A stretch of 64,000 nucleotides of DNA from Chondrosia reniformis. Its lineage: Eukaryota; Porifera; Demospongiae; Chondrillida; Chondrillidae. Below the pieces are notes generated by a model that saw nothing but the letters and a program-made list of their open reading frames with translations, did no database searches and was not told where the DNA came from. Positions within the stretch are counted from its first letter, which is position 1; each line of letters begins with the position of its first letter. A program made the position numbers and the translations under genes. The stretch is from assembly GCA_947172415.1 (NCBI GenBank), contig OX359190.1, positions 8,432,001 to 8,496,000 on the forward strand. The letters are read 5' to 3'. This document shows positions 1 to 11,423 of the stretch, piece after piece.

Positions 1-424
1 TTGGATAAGAACTTTGTTGCAGGCCACATATGTGATTTAAAAATACTTCCGAAGTCATATGATGATCAATTCGGATATCAGCACTGTTTAGGAGTTCCCT
101 ACCGGAACTTGTTTCAGCTTCACTGTTTAAAATGGCTACTAGCTGTGATTTGCAGTGCCGGATTGGTTTGTAAAATTTTATAAAACTAACAAACCAAAAA
201 GCTACATCTGCCTGTGTTGCATGGTCACTATCAGTTATTACATGGCACTTTATATCCTTGTTTAATGTACAATTCTCTGCATCTTTTACTAATTGTTCAA
301 CCGATCCAAAGAAGGCTCTAAATTTTGATAATTCTTCAAGGAATATTGTAACTGAGCTTTCATCAACATCACAGCTAACATTAGCTGACTTATCCATTAA
401 TAAGATACATGTTGCAACTAACAT
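1..424 (-). CDS. Partial unknown gene, possible secreted protein
   Basis: The minus strand is open without a stop from about position 505 down to the left window edge, in one frame. The first in-frame ATG is at 424-422 and gives a hydrophobic start (MLVATCILLMDKSANVSC) that could be a signal peptide. It is followed by about 125 residues with several Cys and Asn-X-Ser/Thr sites, including NVSC and NCT. The rest lies outside the window. I do not recognise the family. Because the frame is open upstream of the ATG, this could instead be an internal exon of a longer gene, and the start is not secure. The plus-strand frames over the same bases look like shadows: they have no recognisable domain. 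Confidence 0.4.
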   Translation of the reverse strand, partial: MLVATCILLMDKSANVSCDVDESSVTIFLEELSKFRAFFGSVEQLVKDAENCTLNKDIKCHVITDSDHATQADVAFWFVSFIKFYKPIRHCKSQLVAILNSEAETSSGRELLNSADIRIDHHMTSEVFLNHICGLQQSSYP

Positions 425-674
425 CAGAGTACATACTGAAAGTGAAGCTACCTTTAGAGTCCTTGCTTTTCTTGCAAGACATGATATATATGTCTTGCTT
501 AACCTTTATAAAACGAAAATATATACATTTAACTTAGTTCAACTGGATTCAACAACAACCATAGATTCACTAACAACTTATAACCGGGATTGGAATCCAG
601 ATATTAATACAAAATGTCAACCATGCATGCATGCATGTTACAGATTTGGCTGACATGTAATCATTTCTATATAT

Positions 675-1060
675 AATACAAGTAAATAAAAAACATTTAC
701 AAAAATGATGTTAGAAGTAGGAATGGTAGTGTTCACTAATACATCTGCAAAAAGTATCGAAACAAGACACTGATTATATGATAAGGCTAATCATACAGAA
801 GTTGCATATATACTGAAATTTAAGTAAATTAACCATACACTTCTGTGTTTGGGCGCACTAACCTTAAGTAGGAATGGTGCGCCCAAACACAGAAGTGTAT
901 GGTTAATTTACTTAAATTTCAGTATATATGCAACTTCTGTATGATTAGCCTTATCATATAATCAGTGTCTTGTTTCGATACTTTTTGCAGATGTATTAGT
1001 GAACACTACCATTCCTACTTCTAACATCATTTTTGTAAATGTTTTTTATTTACTTGTATT
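675..1060. repeat. Perfect 184-bp-arm palindrome (fold-back)
   Basis: Bases 675-858 are the exact reverse complement of 877-1060, around an 18-bp spacer (859-876). I checked the arms base by base and saw no mismatch. The spacer end and the outer arms both contain AAGTAGGAATGG, a short homology that could have primed a template switch. Nothing in the arms looks coding. Confidence 0.9.
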
Positions 1061-1347
1061 CCCCCTTTTTCCTCTTAATATTACTAGTTTTAAATTGATT
1101 TGAAAGTTTTCTTGGCGAAGATCTCAAAATAACGTCTTAGACAAGAGAAATATGCCGAAAACCATGATCTCTTAATTAAAAAATGGCGTCCGAGAAGACC
1201 ACAATTTTCGCTCTTCACAATTAACATGCTTATTGTAGAGCGCATTCAGATTTAGGGCTGTCTATTCCCTAGTTCCGAAATATTTATGACGATTTATAAC
1301 TAGTACGTGCCCGCATAAGTTCGCATATTAGCGCTAGTCTATTCAAT

Positions 1348-1421
1348 AAAAGAAGAAGAAGAAGAAGAAGAAGAAGAAGAAGAAGAAGAAGAAGAAGAAG
1401 AAGAAGAAGAAGAAGAAGAAA
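1348..1421. repeat. (AAG)n microsatellite
   Basis: About 24 uninterrupted AAG/GAA triplets, directly followed by a short A-run and AT-rich sequence. Confidence 0.95.
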
Positions 1422-1569
1422 AAATGAATTTTGGAAGTGGGTCTATTCCTAGTTAGCCGCTTTTTGAACGCTATAGAGCGTGTAGAGCGTCGAAACATGT
1501 TTTGGCATTTAGGAAAGCGTGCATTAATCGCTGCAAATAACCGAATATAACCGAAAATCGCTTCGTTGG

Positions 1570-1665
1570 CGATTTATGAGGTGTTGATTGCTAATACATT
1601 GGATAGGGCGGCCATTTTTTTTTCCGGCCATTCCTACTTAGAGAGTACTACCGTACTCTCTGATA
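1570..1665 (-). repeat. Copy of the CAGAGAGTAC interspersed repeat
   Basis: Read on the minus strand this begins TATCAGAGAGTAC, continues with the pairing TACTCTCT block, then AAGTAGGAATGGCCGG and GGCCGCCCTATCCAATGTAT, ending near a GAAGAAG tract. The same order of blocks occurs at 27788-27885, 29808-29845 and 31128-31225. It is a short non-coding repeat, probably a MITE or SINE; no protein is encoded. Confidence 0.7.
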
Positions 1666-3631
1666 ACCTCCGTATATGGGTATAACTTGGCAGAACTATA
1701 TATAAAACTTAGAACGTTTCTCACTGTTTGACCGTAACGATTAAAGATTCGGTATAAGCTTGCCAAATCTCGCGCCCATGCATACAAAATTCTTAGAGAT
1801 AATTTATCGCATGCATGACGATCTACATGGTGATGGCATATTAAAGAAACTCCTAGGCATTCGATTATGCGTGTAGGTAGATACTAAAAACTCGTAGGGC
1901 TACTAGCATAGTTATTTACAAAAGACGGAAATTTGTGGTTGCTCGAACTTCTCGTGTATAGACTCTATTAACTACCTAGGCTGTAGGTCAATTTGTCTAT
2001 GGCCTGTAATTAACCTCTTCTAACTAACCAAGTCTGCATGTATATCCCTAAATATATATGTAAATATCCATAAAGGCTGTAGAGTATCGCGTAAATTTAT
2101 AGTTATTTCCACGGAAAATATAATCTAGTCCTTAAACTTTTAGTCTTCGGATCTAAAGCTATAATAGCTATATATTCACTTTCTTACGAGTCGCGGATAC
2201 TCAACCTTATACATTCTGACGAATTTGCTGAGTTACATAATTATATATATGATCGCAGAAACCTTCAATGTGAAGGGGGTAGCTAAAAAGGTTACACTAT
2301 ACACGTTACACGTTTTAAAGCTGTAACAATTGAGTTTTAAATCGAATTAGAGAATACGAAAGTGCTCACCTGTTAAAAGCTTCCATATATGTAGACGGAC
2401 TCGGTCACGATATACCGATGAAGCTTATATATGTTACAGTTTAATAACTCTAACAAACACACGTTAAAGCATATTACCTCAAGTACTGTCCACTGGATGA
2501 AACCGGAAGATCTAATTAAAAGGTAAGAGGGGAAGGTGATAAAGATATGTAACACCTTTATAGGCGTGTCAGCGTGAGTGAGTGAGTGCATGCGACTTAG
2601 TATGCATTTACTCAGGCTAGCCTCTTAAATTGATCTAGGATATACATGGGAATTAGAGGTACCGGTATATATACACTGTTACGTTTTAGATACGTTTTGC
2701 AATTGCTCAGCAAGGGGAGAAACTATCTGTAGGAGATTTTTGCGCTATCGCAACTTTGTGTTACAATAGAACTAAAGGATAAACAAAGAGAGGCTTTAGT
2801 TTTAGCTCTTCAAAAGAGGGATATCTTTGTAGGCCTGTAGGAGGGATATCTTGTTTGTAGGGTAAAAGTAAGGTTACTGATACATATAGGATGGACATAT
2901 GTTTACTGAGAAATTACATTGCCCTAACTTGTATGGTTTTGTCTATGATCATGAATACATTCAAAGGTGAAAGTTCTTAATTGTGACCACAATGAGACAT
3001 AACATGCACTGAAGACACAGTTAAATTCGAAGCATGTAATGTCAGCTCTGGTAATTAATTAAGCACATGAAATTGTTTGTACTACATTAATTTGTACTGA
3101 CCCTATGGTACTAGGCTCTATAGCCATTTAATTTGCACATACCATATTTGTGTATTGCGCTAGTGGAACATGTCAACACTTCTATTTTACTTTAGAAACA
3201 TGGTATCATTAAACAAATTATATAGAATTGAAGTGCTATTCTTTCGTAATATTTTGCGTCAGAATTGCAGGCTTAAAGGAGGAGGTAAGCGGCCGTAAGT
3301 GATAGGTGCTAAATCGCCGAAAATGTTTTACCAGACAGTGGAAAATACGAAAATAGAATAAATGGTGACATCGATCTATGAAGACATGACAAGGCATGGG
3401 CTAATACTTGCGCAATATCACTATTTGATTTCGTCAGACCAGGCAATATGGACGTCCTTTCTATAGCAGCTCCCATTTGCACATGTATGTAAGTTAAAGG
3501 TTAAAGTGACTCGAGTCGATCATTTCTTTCATAATAATAGGCGGAGGATTAAATTAAGGGGACGATGAATAAAGGGAATTGTCTTAGAAGCATGCATCTT
3601 AGCTGTACCTGACACGAATCCTTAGCTTTAA

Positions 3632-6600
3632 GTGCTAAATCTAGGTGTCCTGCATGTTCGTATATATATAGTGTGGAGTACAAGCCGACATATAGATGTG
3701 GTGGAAGCTATCCATCTTCATTCAGAGACCTGGCCTGCAGCCTACCTGTTACTTGTGTCTCAGCATTTAAGCAGTGGTTCCCATGTTCTTCATTGGCAGT
3801 GTCTACTCAAGCAGTTAGGTCAAGTAGTGCTCTGTGACGATGGGAATGGTAGTTACATGAGGTCAGTCATTTTAAGATTATTGTGAAATTTATCTTTTAC
3901 AGGTCCTCTTATTATGCCTAATCCTTAGAATCCCTTTATATTCAATGTTGAATTGCAGTCAGAGAATTCAATTTCTTAGCCTTCTTTGTGAACACATAGA
4001 TATGGTGGATACTAACGCTCTTTATGGTTTCATTTCAACTTTGGACTCGTTTGCTCATCTATTGAACCAATGGGAGGCATTTCTGTTGAAGAAATTGACA
4101 AAATGTGTTGTACTAATGGAACCTCACCGGACAACAGAAGACATTGAAATTGCAAGTAAGTCACAAATAGAGAAATTTTGACAAACAGCCCAGTGGACCA
4201 GAAGAATATAGAAATGACTCTTGTTCTCTCATCCTAAGCTCTCACTAGGTTTAGTTCTCTATAAGCATGTTACTGTGGAATTGATGTAGTGTATAGCTAA
4301 TGGTGGTTTTACTCATGCACTGTGATAATTGAACAATAAACCATTTGATTGATAACATTTACTTTTGGGGAATTGTGTCTCTTTTTTAGAGCAAGAAGTA
4401 GATGAATGTGAAGAAAAGCCAAAAGAGTATTATTTTTACCCAGACCTTGTTGTAAGCTGTTGTTACACCTTGAGTTTAAGATTTCGTCAGAAATTGAAAT
4501 AATGATTGCTTTTGATTTTTATAAAACGATACTTAGCTTCACTGACAAACAATTGAAATGGAGTAAGATAATAAGAATTTTAGGACAAAATGATTGTTTC
4601 TTTGTTTCTGCTGTCATTCTCTTTCTTTTTATGATGTCTGCAGTGTCTTATCTTTTGACAACATTTTTCGACTTGTTGAGGGTTAAAGATTGGGTCTCCA
4701 GTTGTCCTAATTTTTTCAGGACCACATGAGATGAAATTGAAATGGCAGAATAGAGTGTCTATAAAAAAGGCAATTGGAGACCTTTGTATCCATTAGTCTC
4801 TGATGAAGACCCTCCGGGTTGAAACGTTTGACCAAAAAGATATATCAGAACTGTGTCTTTAGACCCTCAACAAGTCAAAAGATGTTCCATTTGATAGATA
4901 AGTTTGATGCAGAAGTATTATATTATGTTGACTTATAGGATACCTGTCAAAAGTTAGTAAATCAGTGGACAAAAAAGGTACATACATGTAATTGATTGTT
5001 TTTAAAGAGAAACATTTTAACATAATAACCTGTCAGTTTACGTATCCTGTATGTACATATTTGACATGCATGTAAGAACTATTTTTCGATGTACGTACGT
5101 ATGTATGTACTTACTTAAATCATTGTAGAAAGAGAGGATTTTGTTGACCGACGATGATTTGACCACACTCCTAAAACAAGAACCTGACTTGGTAGGTTGT
5201 TTATTGTTACCTTTTATGTTCAAGTACATGGTAATGTTACTTATTTATTCAGATCAAAGGTTACATAATCTGTCCATACAATTACTTTACATAGCCAGAT
5301 ACATGGTAGATGTGTGAATGACTGCTAATTTTGCATTTACTGATAGATCTTTGACATGTTTCGGAAGCTGGGACTGCCAAAACCAAATGATAGTCTGGCA
5401 CAGGAAGTATTAGCTTGGGTAACTAATTGAAATGCCCTATTTGGTATAGCAGTAAGACAAATACATACCGTATAGCCAGAAATATTGGCAGGGAATTTTT
5501 GGTGAATTGGCTATTTTCACACGAATCACCAAATTATGATCTGCCAATATTATTATTTCATCATAGTGACATAATCCATTGTGACATGGGTAACCACCAA
5601 AATTAAAATTGTCAATATCCAAAATCACAAATATTCTTCATGCCAATATTTCCGGCTATACGGTAGCAGGTATGTATACATGTATGTTTTCTTTTGTTTT
5701 ATAGTGTGTTATGTTGAAGGACAGTTTTTTATACTCTCCTGTTCCCAAACGTCTGCTTTCAGAGCTAGTCACTCCGGTAGTGAGTGTTGTATTTGTTTAA
5801 ATACATACATGTTCAAATTTACACAAATTTTGAAAGGGACAGCTAGTGTCTTGAAACAAGGTGCCTTATATATCCTCATCATTAATTCTGTATTTTATAC
5901 CACTCAATTATGTCTCTGGAGGAGCACATTGAACAATTGTTGTAACCAAAGTTCACTTGATGGGATCGTTGGTGCCTTAACGTATATCAGGAATTGAATG
6001 CATGTGACTTTACATACAACGGTGCCGTACTAAATTCTGAGCAGAACAGTAACAGAATGACATATGCAGCTTTATTGAACTTGAACTATTGCTATTCTTG
6101 CAAAATAGATATTAGGTGTAACGAATGTATTCCAGTGTGTTGCAATAGATTACCTTCTCTGTATCCTTCTCATCCAACATGTGTAGATCTTGGCTTCTAA
6201 GCAAATTTCTTCTGTAATAAAAGACCTCTCTGTCATTATGATACAGAAATCCAGACTTCTGTTCCTGCAGCAAATATTGGTACCAATGGTCACATGTCAG
6301 GTGTTTGGTGAGTGTAAAATACAAGGAGATCAGTGTGTGTACTGTGAACTGTACAGAACATTATAAAGTGTACCAGGAATGGTTGAGATCTGTACTATGT
6401 ATATGTATGACCGATGTGGCTGCTACCATTCCAATGCATCGATCAGGAGTACTTAATTTTACAAAATGGTATGTTCTACCCTTTTAATGTACCTACAGCA
6501 CACAATAATACACATGAGTATACTAATTTATTGAGACTCAGCAACAATTGTATTTAAAAACAAATTGAATATTTCGACCCGGAGGTCTTCATCAACATGT

Positions 6601-7910
6601 TTTTAAATACAATTGTTGCTGAGTCTCAATAAATTAGTATACTCATTATGAACGCAACAAAAACCCCTTATCACTTCAATAATACACATGTACACATTGC
6701 AGTTTTATACAGCCTAAAAACTACGTACATAACTTTTAACTTTGTGGTTGTCTTCAACTTATGTTCTCTTCAAATGCCACTACTGTCTCTACTTTCTCTG
6801 ATAGGCTAAGAGTGTATCTCACAGTTGTCTTCAAATTCATAGCCATACTTATAGGTGCAAGATGGTGACTTAAGGGTCACTACTTGACTTCGACTAACTT
6901 CAACTAACTATGTGTATATGAATACAGTGTAAAGTTTCTGTCATGTTTCAGTTATTGATCCATGTACTATACACATTTTTACATCAACCACCACACTCTT
7001 TTTCTTGTTAGGTGCAGCACACCTTACTTTTCTAAAGCAGGTCTGCTTAAAGTGTATGAACGCTGACGACTACAATGCCATCATTACAGAGTTGTTTACC
7101 AAACACTCTCTGTTCTCAAGTACGACATTTTTTTATTTATAATGCAGTACATATGATTAATGTAGAATTGGAGTTCCCATAGTGAGCTCTTTGAAATCAC
7201 CACTAATATGAATAAAGTTATATACAGAGTGTGGGCACCATATAAAAAGTATGAGAGAATGATGTAATTGAAACTACACTACCGAGTACTTTTTGTTCCC
7301 CGAGGGTGCTTACCATCAGGGTTAGACTGTGTATTTTGGAATCAAATGTGAGGGTAATAGATTGCGATTTATAGGTATAAGTAGATAAACGTTGTTATGT
7401 AAAAGAATGTGAGATGAAGCTTAAGGTGTATATGGAATTACTGAGGTGTCAAATCAATGCACATAAAAAAGTTAGGGATGCATCCAAAACTTCAAATCTC
7501 ACATTCTTTACACACGCACACATTCAATTCCTGATGTACATTAACAAAGGCTGAACAGCTGAATGCTATACCTACATTATAAACCTATATAGCTGGGTTG
7601 ATTTCCAGCTCCCACTAATATAGCATAAGTGTTTCTGTATACCAAGTCCCACCTCCTGCATAGGGAAAGTGAGTACATTTGATTGATTATCTTGAGCTGA
7701 TGCATGTTCTCATTTTGGTGTTTTAGTTTTTCATTCAGAGGCCCAACTGGAATACATGACAATATGTATTGAAGGAATGGCAGCTGACAATTTTCCAATA
7801 GCTAAATTTGTTGATAGTCTGAAACTAATAGCCAAAGAAAAGCAGAAGTGTCCGAAATATGCTAAACTAATTATTGCAATTCTTCAAAAGTTTGGAGAGA
7901 AGGTAGATGC

Positions 7911-7952
<42 letters not shown>

Positions 7953-8294
7953 GATAGAAATGTATTACGTACTAGCATGTACGTACTTGGGAGCCCCTTA
8001 GCCATGCGCTAATACACAGCTAATATACTTATGTATATGATTGCAACATATACAGCATAGCTTATACGTATATATTATTTTTATGGGTGAATTATACTAC
8101 ATATCTGGAGCTACTTGTGTTCTAGCTACATTCAGTCATAGTGAATGTCTATACGTAGTATGTCATGACAAGATGTTTTGTATATCTATTAGCTGGTTGT
8201 CGTGTCTGATGCAATGGAGTATATTGTTAATCAAAATGGAACTTTTCTTTCAAAGAAAATGAACACTTTGTATGCAAATCTTAATTTTAGTTAA
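3632..8294 (+). CDS. FANCE: Fanconi anemia group E protein (FANCE)
   Basis: FANCE is a helical-repeat subunit of the Fanconi anemia core ubiquitin ligase; it pairs with FANCC/FANCF and contacts FANCD2 in DNA crosslink repair. Exons: 3632-3861 (start uncertain), 3959-4155, 4390-4451, 5129-5191, 5347-5418, 6187-6307, 7012-7119, 7727-7902, 8193-8294. All phases agree, giving about 376 residues. The assignment rests on several blocks in vertebrate FANCE order: an N-terminal helical segment (SQRIQFLSLLC, then NQWEAFLLKKL), a C-terminal block with the KFxxxxxKLxxK...YAKLxxxxxxKF pattern, and the last-exon signature NGTFLSKKMNTLYANL, matching the vertebrate C-terminal NTTFLRKSLKAAL. It is shorter than the human protein (536 residues), mostly because the low-complexity middle is missing. 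The first exon may begin with a different upstream exon. The gene ends 227 bp from the convergent gene at 8521. Confidence 0.8.
4195..4270 (+). repeat. Partial copy of hammerhead-bearing repeat (3' part)
   Basis: CAGTGGACCAGAAG, then TCTCATCCTAAGCTCTCAC, then GGTTTAGTT: the 3' half of the family seen complete near 18345-18500. The ribozyme-like half is missing. It sits in a FANCE intron. Confidence 0.6.
4660..4905 (+). repeat. Hairpin repeat with CTGATGAAGACC core
   Basis: Outer arms CGACTTGTTGAGGG (near 4669) and CCCTCAACAAGTC (near 4864) are complementary. Inside lies CTGATGA at 4800-4806, a small GACCC/GGGTT stem, then GAAACG. It lies in the FANCE intron between 4452 and 5128. Confidence 0.6.
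5466..5669. mobile_element. MITE with ACCGTATAGCC inverted ends
   Basis: The left end reads ACCGTATAGCCAGAAATATT and the right end AATATTTCCGGCTATACGGT, an inverted pair of over 20 bp around about 160 bp of non-coding sequence. The ends are flanked by TA-rich bases, as expected for a Tc1/mariner-type MITE. It is in a FANCE intron. No transposase is present. Confidence 0.75.
6504..6690. mobile_element. Hairpin element with 13-bp target duplication
   Basis: Arms 6515-6561 and 6599-6645 are perfect 47-bp inverted repeats. The loop, read on the minus strand, carries TTGATGAAGACCTCCGGGTC followed by GAAA. The direct repeat AATAATACACATG occurs at 6504-6516 and 6678-6690, consistent with a target-site duplication. 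Between arm and right duplication lies AACGCAACAAAAACCCCTTA, which matches (reversed) the block GATAAGGGGTACTTGTTGCA near 33901. Confidence 0.75.
7911..7958. repeat. (GATA)n microsatellite
   Basis: Tandem TAGA/GATA units with one TAAA interruption, immediately downstream of the splice donor of the penultimate FANCE exon. Confidence 0.95.
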
Positions 8295-8520
8295 CTTCTT
8301 CATATTTTGTTTAATTGAACTTGTTCAAAGGATGTATATAATACATATACTGTAACAGTTCCTTCCAGTCAGAAGTATGAATTTAATAATCAGATACAAC
8401 ACACTTGGATGCACGTATATATCAAATAAAAAGTTAAATTTATTGCCAAAATGGAAATTCAAACTGTATTTACTGTGCGCATGTATAGTATGCACATATA
8501 GGTTCTCAAAGCCTTGCATG
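8295..8520. other. Convergent intergenic spacer
   Basis: AT-rich 226-bp spacer between the 3' ends of FANCE (+) and the membrane-protein gene (-). I see no other feature in it. Confidence 0.7.
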
Positions 8521-10269
8521 CTACCAGATTGACTGGTTCTCTTCTTGTAAGCTGGAGCCTACAGGTTGCTTGATTTCAGTCGTGTCCTCTAAATTCAAAT
8601 ACGTACTTCGCCTTCTCAAAAGGATTGATTTAATGGCTTTATAAATGGCAAAAACCATTAGAATAGCAATTGGAGTATACATTAGTGCTAAAGTAGCTGC
8701 GTGGAGTAAACAAATTATATTGTCATCTGAAAAAATATCAGGTAGCAGTTGGATGATCAATTTGGCTTGCATTAGGCCTGCTATAATGGTGATATTAAGA
8801 AGGAAAAGGGTCTCAACATAATTCTGCAGTTGCTTTTGAAATGGCTGGATAAGACAGTGTACTGATAGAATAAGCACCAATGTAAGAATTAAAAAGAGTT
8901 CAATCAATACAAGATTAGGCGCCAGGGCATAAATTGCCCAGAGGATGGCTCTATACAGTATGTACAGACCTGAAAAGAAACGAAAATGAGGCTTGTACAC
9001 TCCCTGAAATACATCAAAGAAAGGATCCAAACGGTTAAGATTCATACTTGGAAGTGACTTTCCAGTAAATTTAGTAAATATCATTGGAATTGCTGGCTTA
9101 TAAAGCATTAGTACTGGAATAAAGCCACTAAGCATTAGGATACAAATGCTTACAACTGCATAGGGTTTATGAGATTCGCTTAAGTACGTGGTACTTCCAT
9201 CAAGTATAGGCAGCGGGATGGTTTTAACTTGATCTAGCCTTACTGTACTTTGATTGGGACAGCTTTGGAAATAATATAAAGGTGATTGTGAGAGAATGTT
9301 AAATGAAATATCAAATATTCCACCATATAATATCATTATTATAGAGCCAATTCCAACCAGAATTGTCCCTTTACAAGTAATTTTTTCTCTAAAATTTCTA
9401 AGCTGCCTGCGTATTCTAACCCACATCATGCCACACCTACCTGCAGGGCAACAGTGGCATTTCACCAATAAGATTATCACTACAATGAAGACAACAGTAT
9501 ATAGTATCCTCAAGTATCTCAGCAAGTATATCATAAAAAGAGTCTGTTCTTTGGATAAACAAGGAAAGTGCCGAACATCCACTAGGCGCAATATAGGATT
9601 GTTAAGGGAGAAGAAATCCAACAGGATACCAAATGTTTTAATGGTATATACCTGTTGAGGTTGATCTTCAGCAAAAGGCATCATTACTAGGGGAACTGTT
9701 TGGTAGAAAAACAGGAAGGAATGTCCTACACCAGAGGCCAAGTTGACATTGAATAGTACTATGAGGCTGAATAATATGTAGATAGGGAGAGATTCAACAA
9801 GGACCAACAGTATGATAGCTGGTACAGGATTAGGCTGTGAGCAATCCGTACAGGTAACTCCATCAAATAGAGAGATGGTCAAATTATCCGAACATTTAGT
9901 CAAGAAAATGCCAGATCTCTTCTCAAGCTCGGTTTCACTGTATTTTGCTATAGCATTGAGAGGTAAAATAGCTCCGGTTCCAAAAGAATTGTAAACTGAA
10001 GTATTTTCTGGCAGCAAGTCTTCCGGTATGGATCCACAATAGAAATCTCGCATCCAACAACTGGTAACATTGCCATTCCAAGTCAAACAGTCTATTCCCG
10101 GATAGGCTCCGCATTGGCAAGACTGTCCGCCATTATCATCTGCAAGAAGTATAAACCCTTTTGGACATTGAGTAGCTCCTAACGGTACAACGTTGTCTCC
10201 GTTAACGGCTATTTCGGTAGCTACAATCGACATCAAAATTCCAAAAAGGAACGTAGGAGTAGAAGCCAT
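8521..10269 (-). CDS. Intronless multi-pass cell-surface protein
   Basis: A single open frame of 582 residues starting at ATG 10269. It opens with a signal peptide (about residues 1-22), then a Cys-rich extracellular region of about 120 residues (CPKGF, CQCGAYPGIDC, CTDCSQPNP) with several N-glycosylation sites. From about residue 150 there are seven or more hydrophobic spans, a basic loop (RIRRQLRNFREK), then LDPFFDVFQGVYKPHFRFF before the last group of membrane spans, and a basic/acidic cytoplasmic tail. This layout (Cys-rich ectodomain, polytopic domain, LDxFxGxYKxxxRFFxGLY block) resembles an expanded family of uncharacterised surface proteins I associate with sponges and cnidarians. Ligand and function are unknown. 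Lack of introns contrasts with most neighbours and suggests retroposition or a lineage-specific single-exon family. Confidence 0.8.
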   Translation of the reverse strand: MASTPTFLFGILMSIVATEIAVNGDNVVPLGATQCPKGFILLADDNGGQSCQCGAYPGIDCLTWNGNVTSCWMRDFYCGSIPEDLLPENTSVYNSFGTGAILPLNAIAKYSETELEKRSGIFLTKCSDNLTISLFDGVTCTDCSQPNPVPAIILLVLVESLPIYILFSLIVLFNVNLASGVGHSFLFFYQTVPLVMMPFAEDQPQQVYTIKTFGILLDFFSLNNPILRLVDVRHFPCLSKEQTLFMIYLLRYLRILYTVVFIVVIILLVKCHCCPAGRCGMMWVRIRRQLRNFREKITCKGTILVGIGSIIMILYGGIFDISFNILSQSPLYYFQSCPNQSTVRLDQVKTIPLPILDGSTTYLSESHKPYAVVSICILMLSGFIPVLMLYKPAIPMIFTKFTGKSLPSMNLNRLDPFFDVFQGVYKPHFRFFSGLYILYRAILWAIYALAPNLVLIELFLILTLVLILSVHCLIQPFQKQLQNYVETLFLLNITIIAGLMQAKLIIQLLPDIFSDDNIICLLHAATLALMYTPIAILMVFAIYKAIKSILLRRRSTYLNLEDTTEIKQPVGSSLQEENQSIW

Positions 10270-10915
10270 ATTTAGCTTCTGTCATGAATGCCACACCTAT
10301 CCTTTCAACCCGAACGCTGATATAATCGTGCCTATAAACCACATGCCCCTCCCACCATGATTGGTTGCATTAGCTTGTCCCTCCCACCATGATTGGTTGC
10401 ATTAGCTTGTACTGATTTAATAGAGTTATACATCACTAATGTTGTATATATATGCACTGCTTATAATAACATTTATATATTAAATGTGACAACTGTATTG
10501 TTTCAAATAAAAGCACTCTTATCAACATGCAAAATGTGGAAAAACAAAACAAAAGATGAGTTTGGAGTGGAAAATGTACAATTAAAATTAAATTAAAAGT
10601 ACAGCATTTTGCGTTTATTATGCATTGGAGCCTCTTCTCTTCATCCACTTATTTGTGGAAATCTTTTGGTCTTTGCTGGTAATCATGTTAGAGAAGTACA
10701 CATAATGACATAACAAGCAATGAGACATTTTAAAATCACTCTGTAATAATACACCACAAGTATTTTCTCACATTTAACAACCATGTAAATGAGAAAGGAA
10801 GGTTATTAAATATTCCTACTATTTACAGGTTTCAAGTTTGGTAACAATAAAGTAATATTTACATTTTTCATCATTAATGGAAAAAACTAATCAATCACCA
10901 ACAATACTCATTCAC
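10270..10915. other. Intergenic stretch
   Basis: Contains the tandem promoter repeat at 10348-10410; the remaining 500 bp is AT-rich and shows no exon that I can support. Confidence 0.6.
10348..10410 (-). promoter_or_regulatory. Tandem 31-bp promoter repeat with inverted CCAAT boxes
   Basis: The same 31 bp (CCTCCCACCATGATTGG... to TTAGCTTGT) occurs twice, at 10348-10378 and 10380-10410. Read toward the gene on the minus strand each copy carries CCAATCATGGTGGGAGG, a CCAAT box next to a G-rich box. It lies 80-140 bp upstream of the ATG at 10269, so a proximal-promoter role is a reasonable inference. Confidence 0.55.
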
Positions 10916-11351
10916 TTACACAAGTTCCCTATATCTCTTCTTCTCAAAATCGTTGTCAGGAGGTTCACATTCATAGGATGCTAATAGAAGCTCTGCAAGG
11001 AGAAAGAGAATAAAGGAAAGTCTAAGGCTGAATAGTTACCATGGTAACACCTACCATCTTCATTCATCACTGGATTGGTCATTAAGTATCTTAGAACTTC
11101 TGGTAAACGTGGGAATTGAATCTGTACATATACAAAATGGATGGATAAAAGCATACGTAATACATATACAGTACTTGTATTGGGAATGCTCAATATACAA
11201 ATTATATATTTATACACTACTGAGAGGTAAGAAAAGGTTACTCTTACATTTGTGTCCTTCCATGAAATAAACTGGGTTACTTGCCGCGATAGAGCCCAAA
11301 ATTTCTGCAAAATGGTTAGAAGTACAACAATTCCTTCCAAAGGAAATATAT

Positions 11352-11423
<72 letters not shown>

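Larger units (their letters stand above)
425..3631. other. Repeat-rich intergenic stretch, no supported gene
   Basis: I find no convincing exon chain here. It holds the perfect palindrome at 675-1060, a GAA/AAG microsatellite near 1348-1421, and a minus-oriented copy of the CAGAGAGTAC repeat near 1570-1665. The rest is AT-rich sequence with scattered stops in all frames. Confidence 0.6.

Noticed and set aside
258-653. 131-residue plus-strand frame
   Set aside because: Overlaps the long minus-strand open frame 1-424, which has the more protein-like composition and a signal-like start; the plus frame has no domain.
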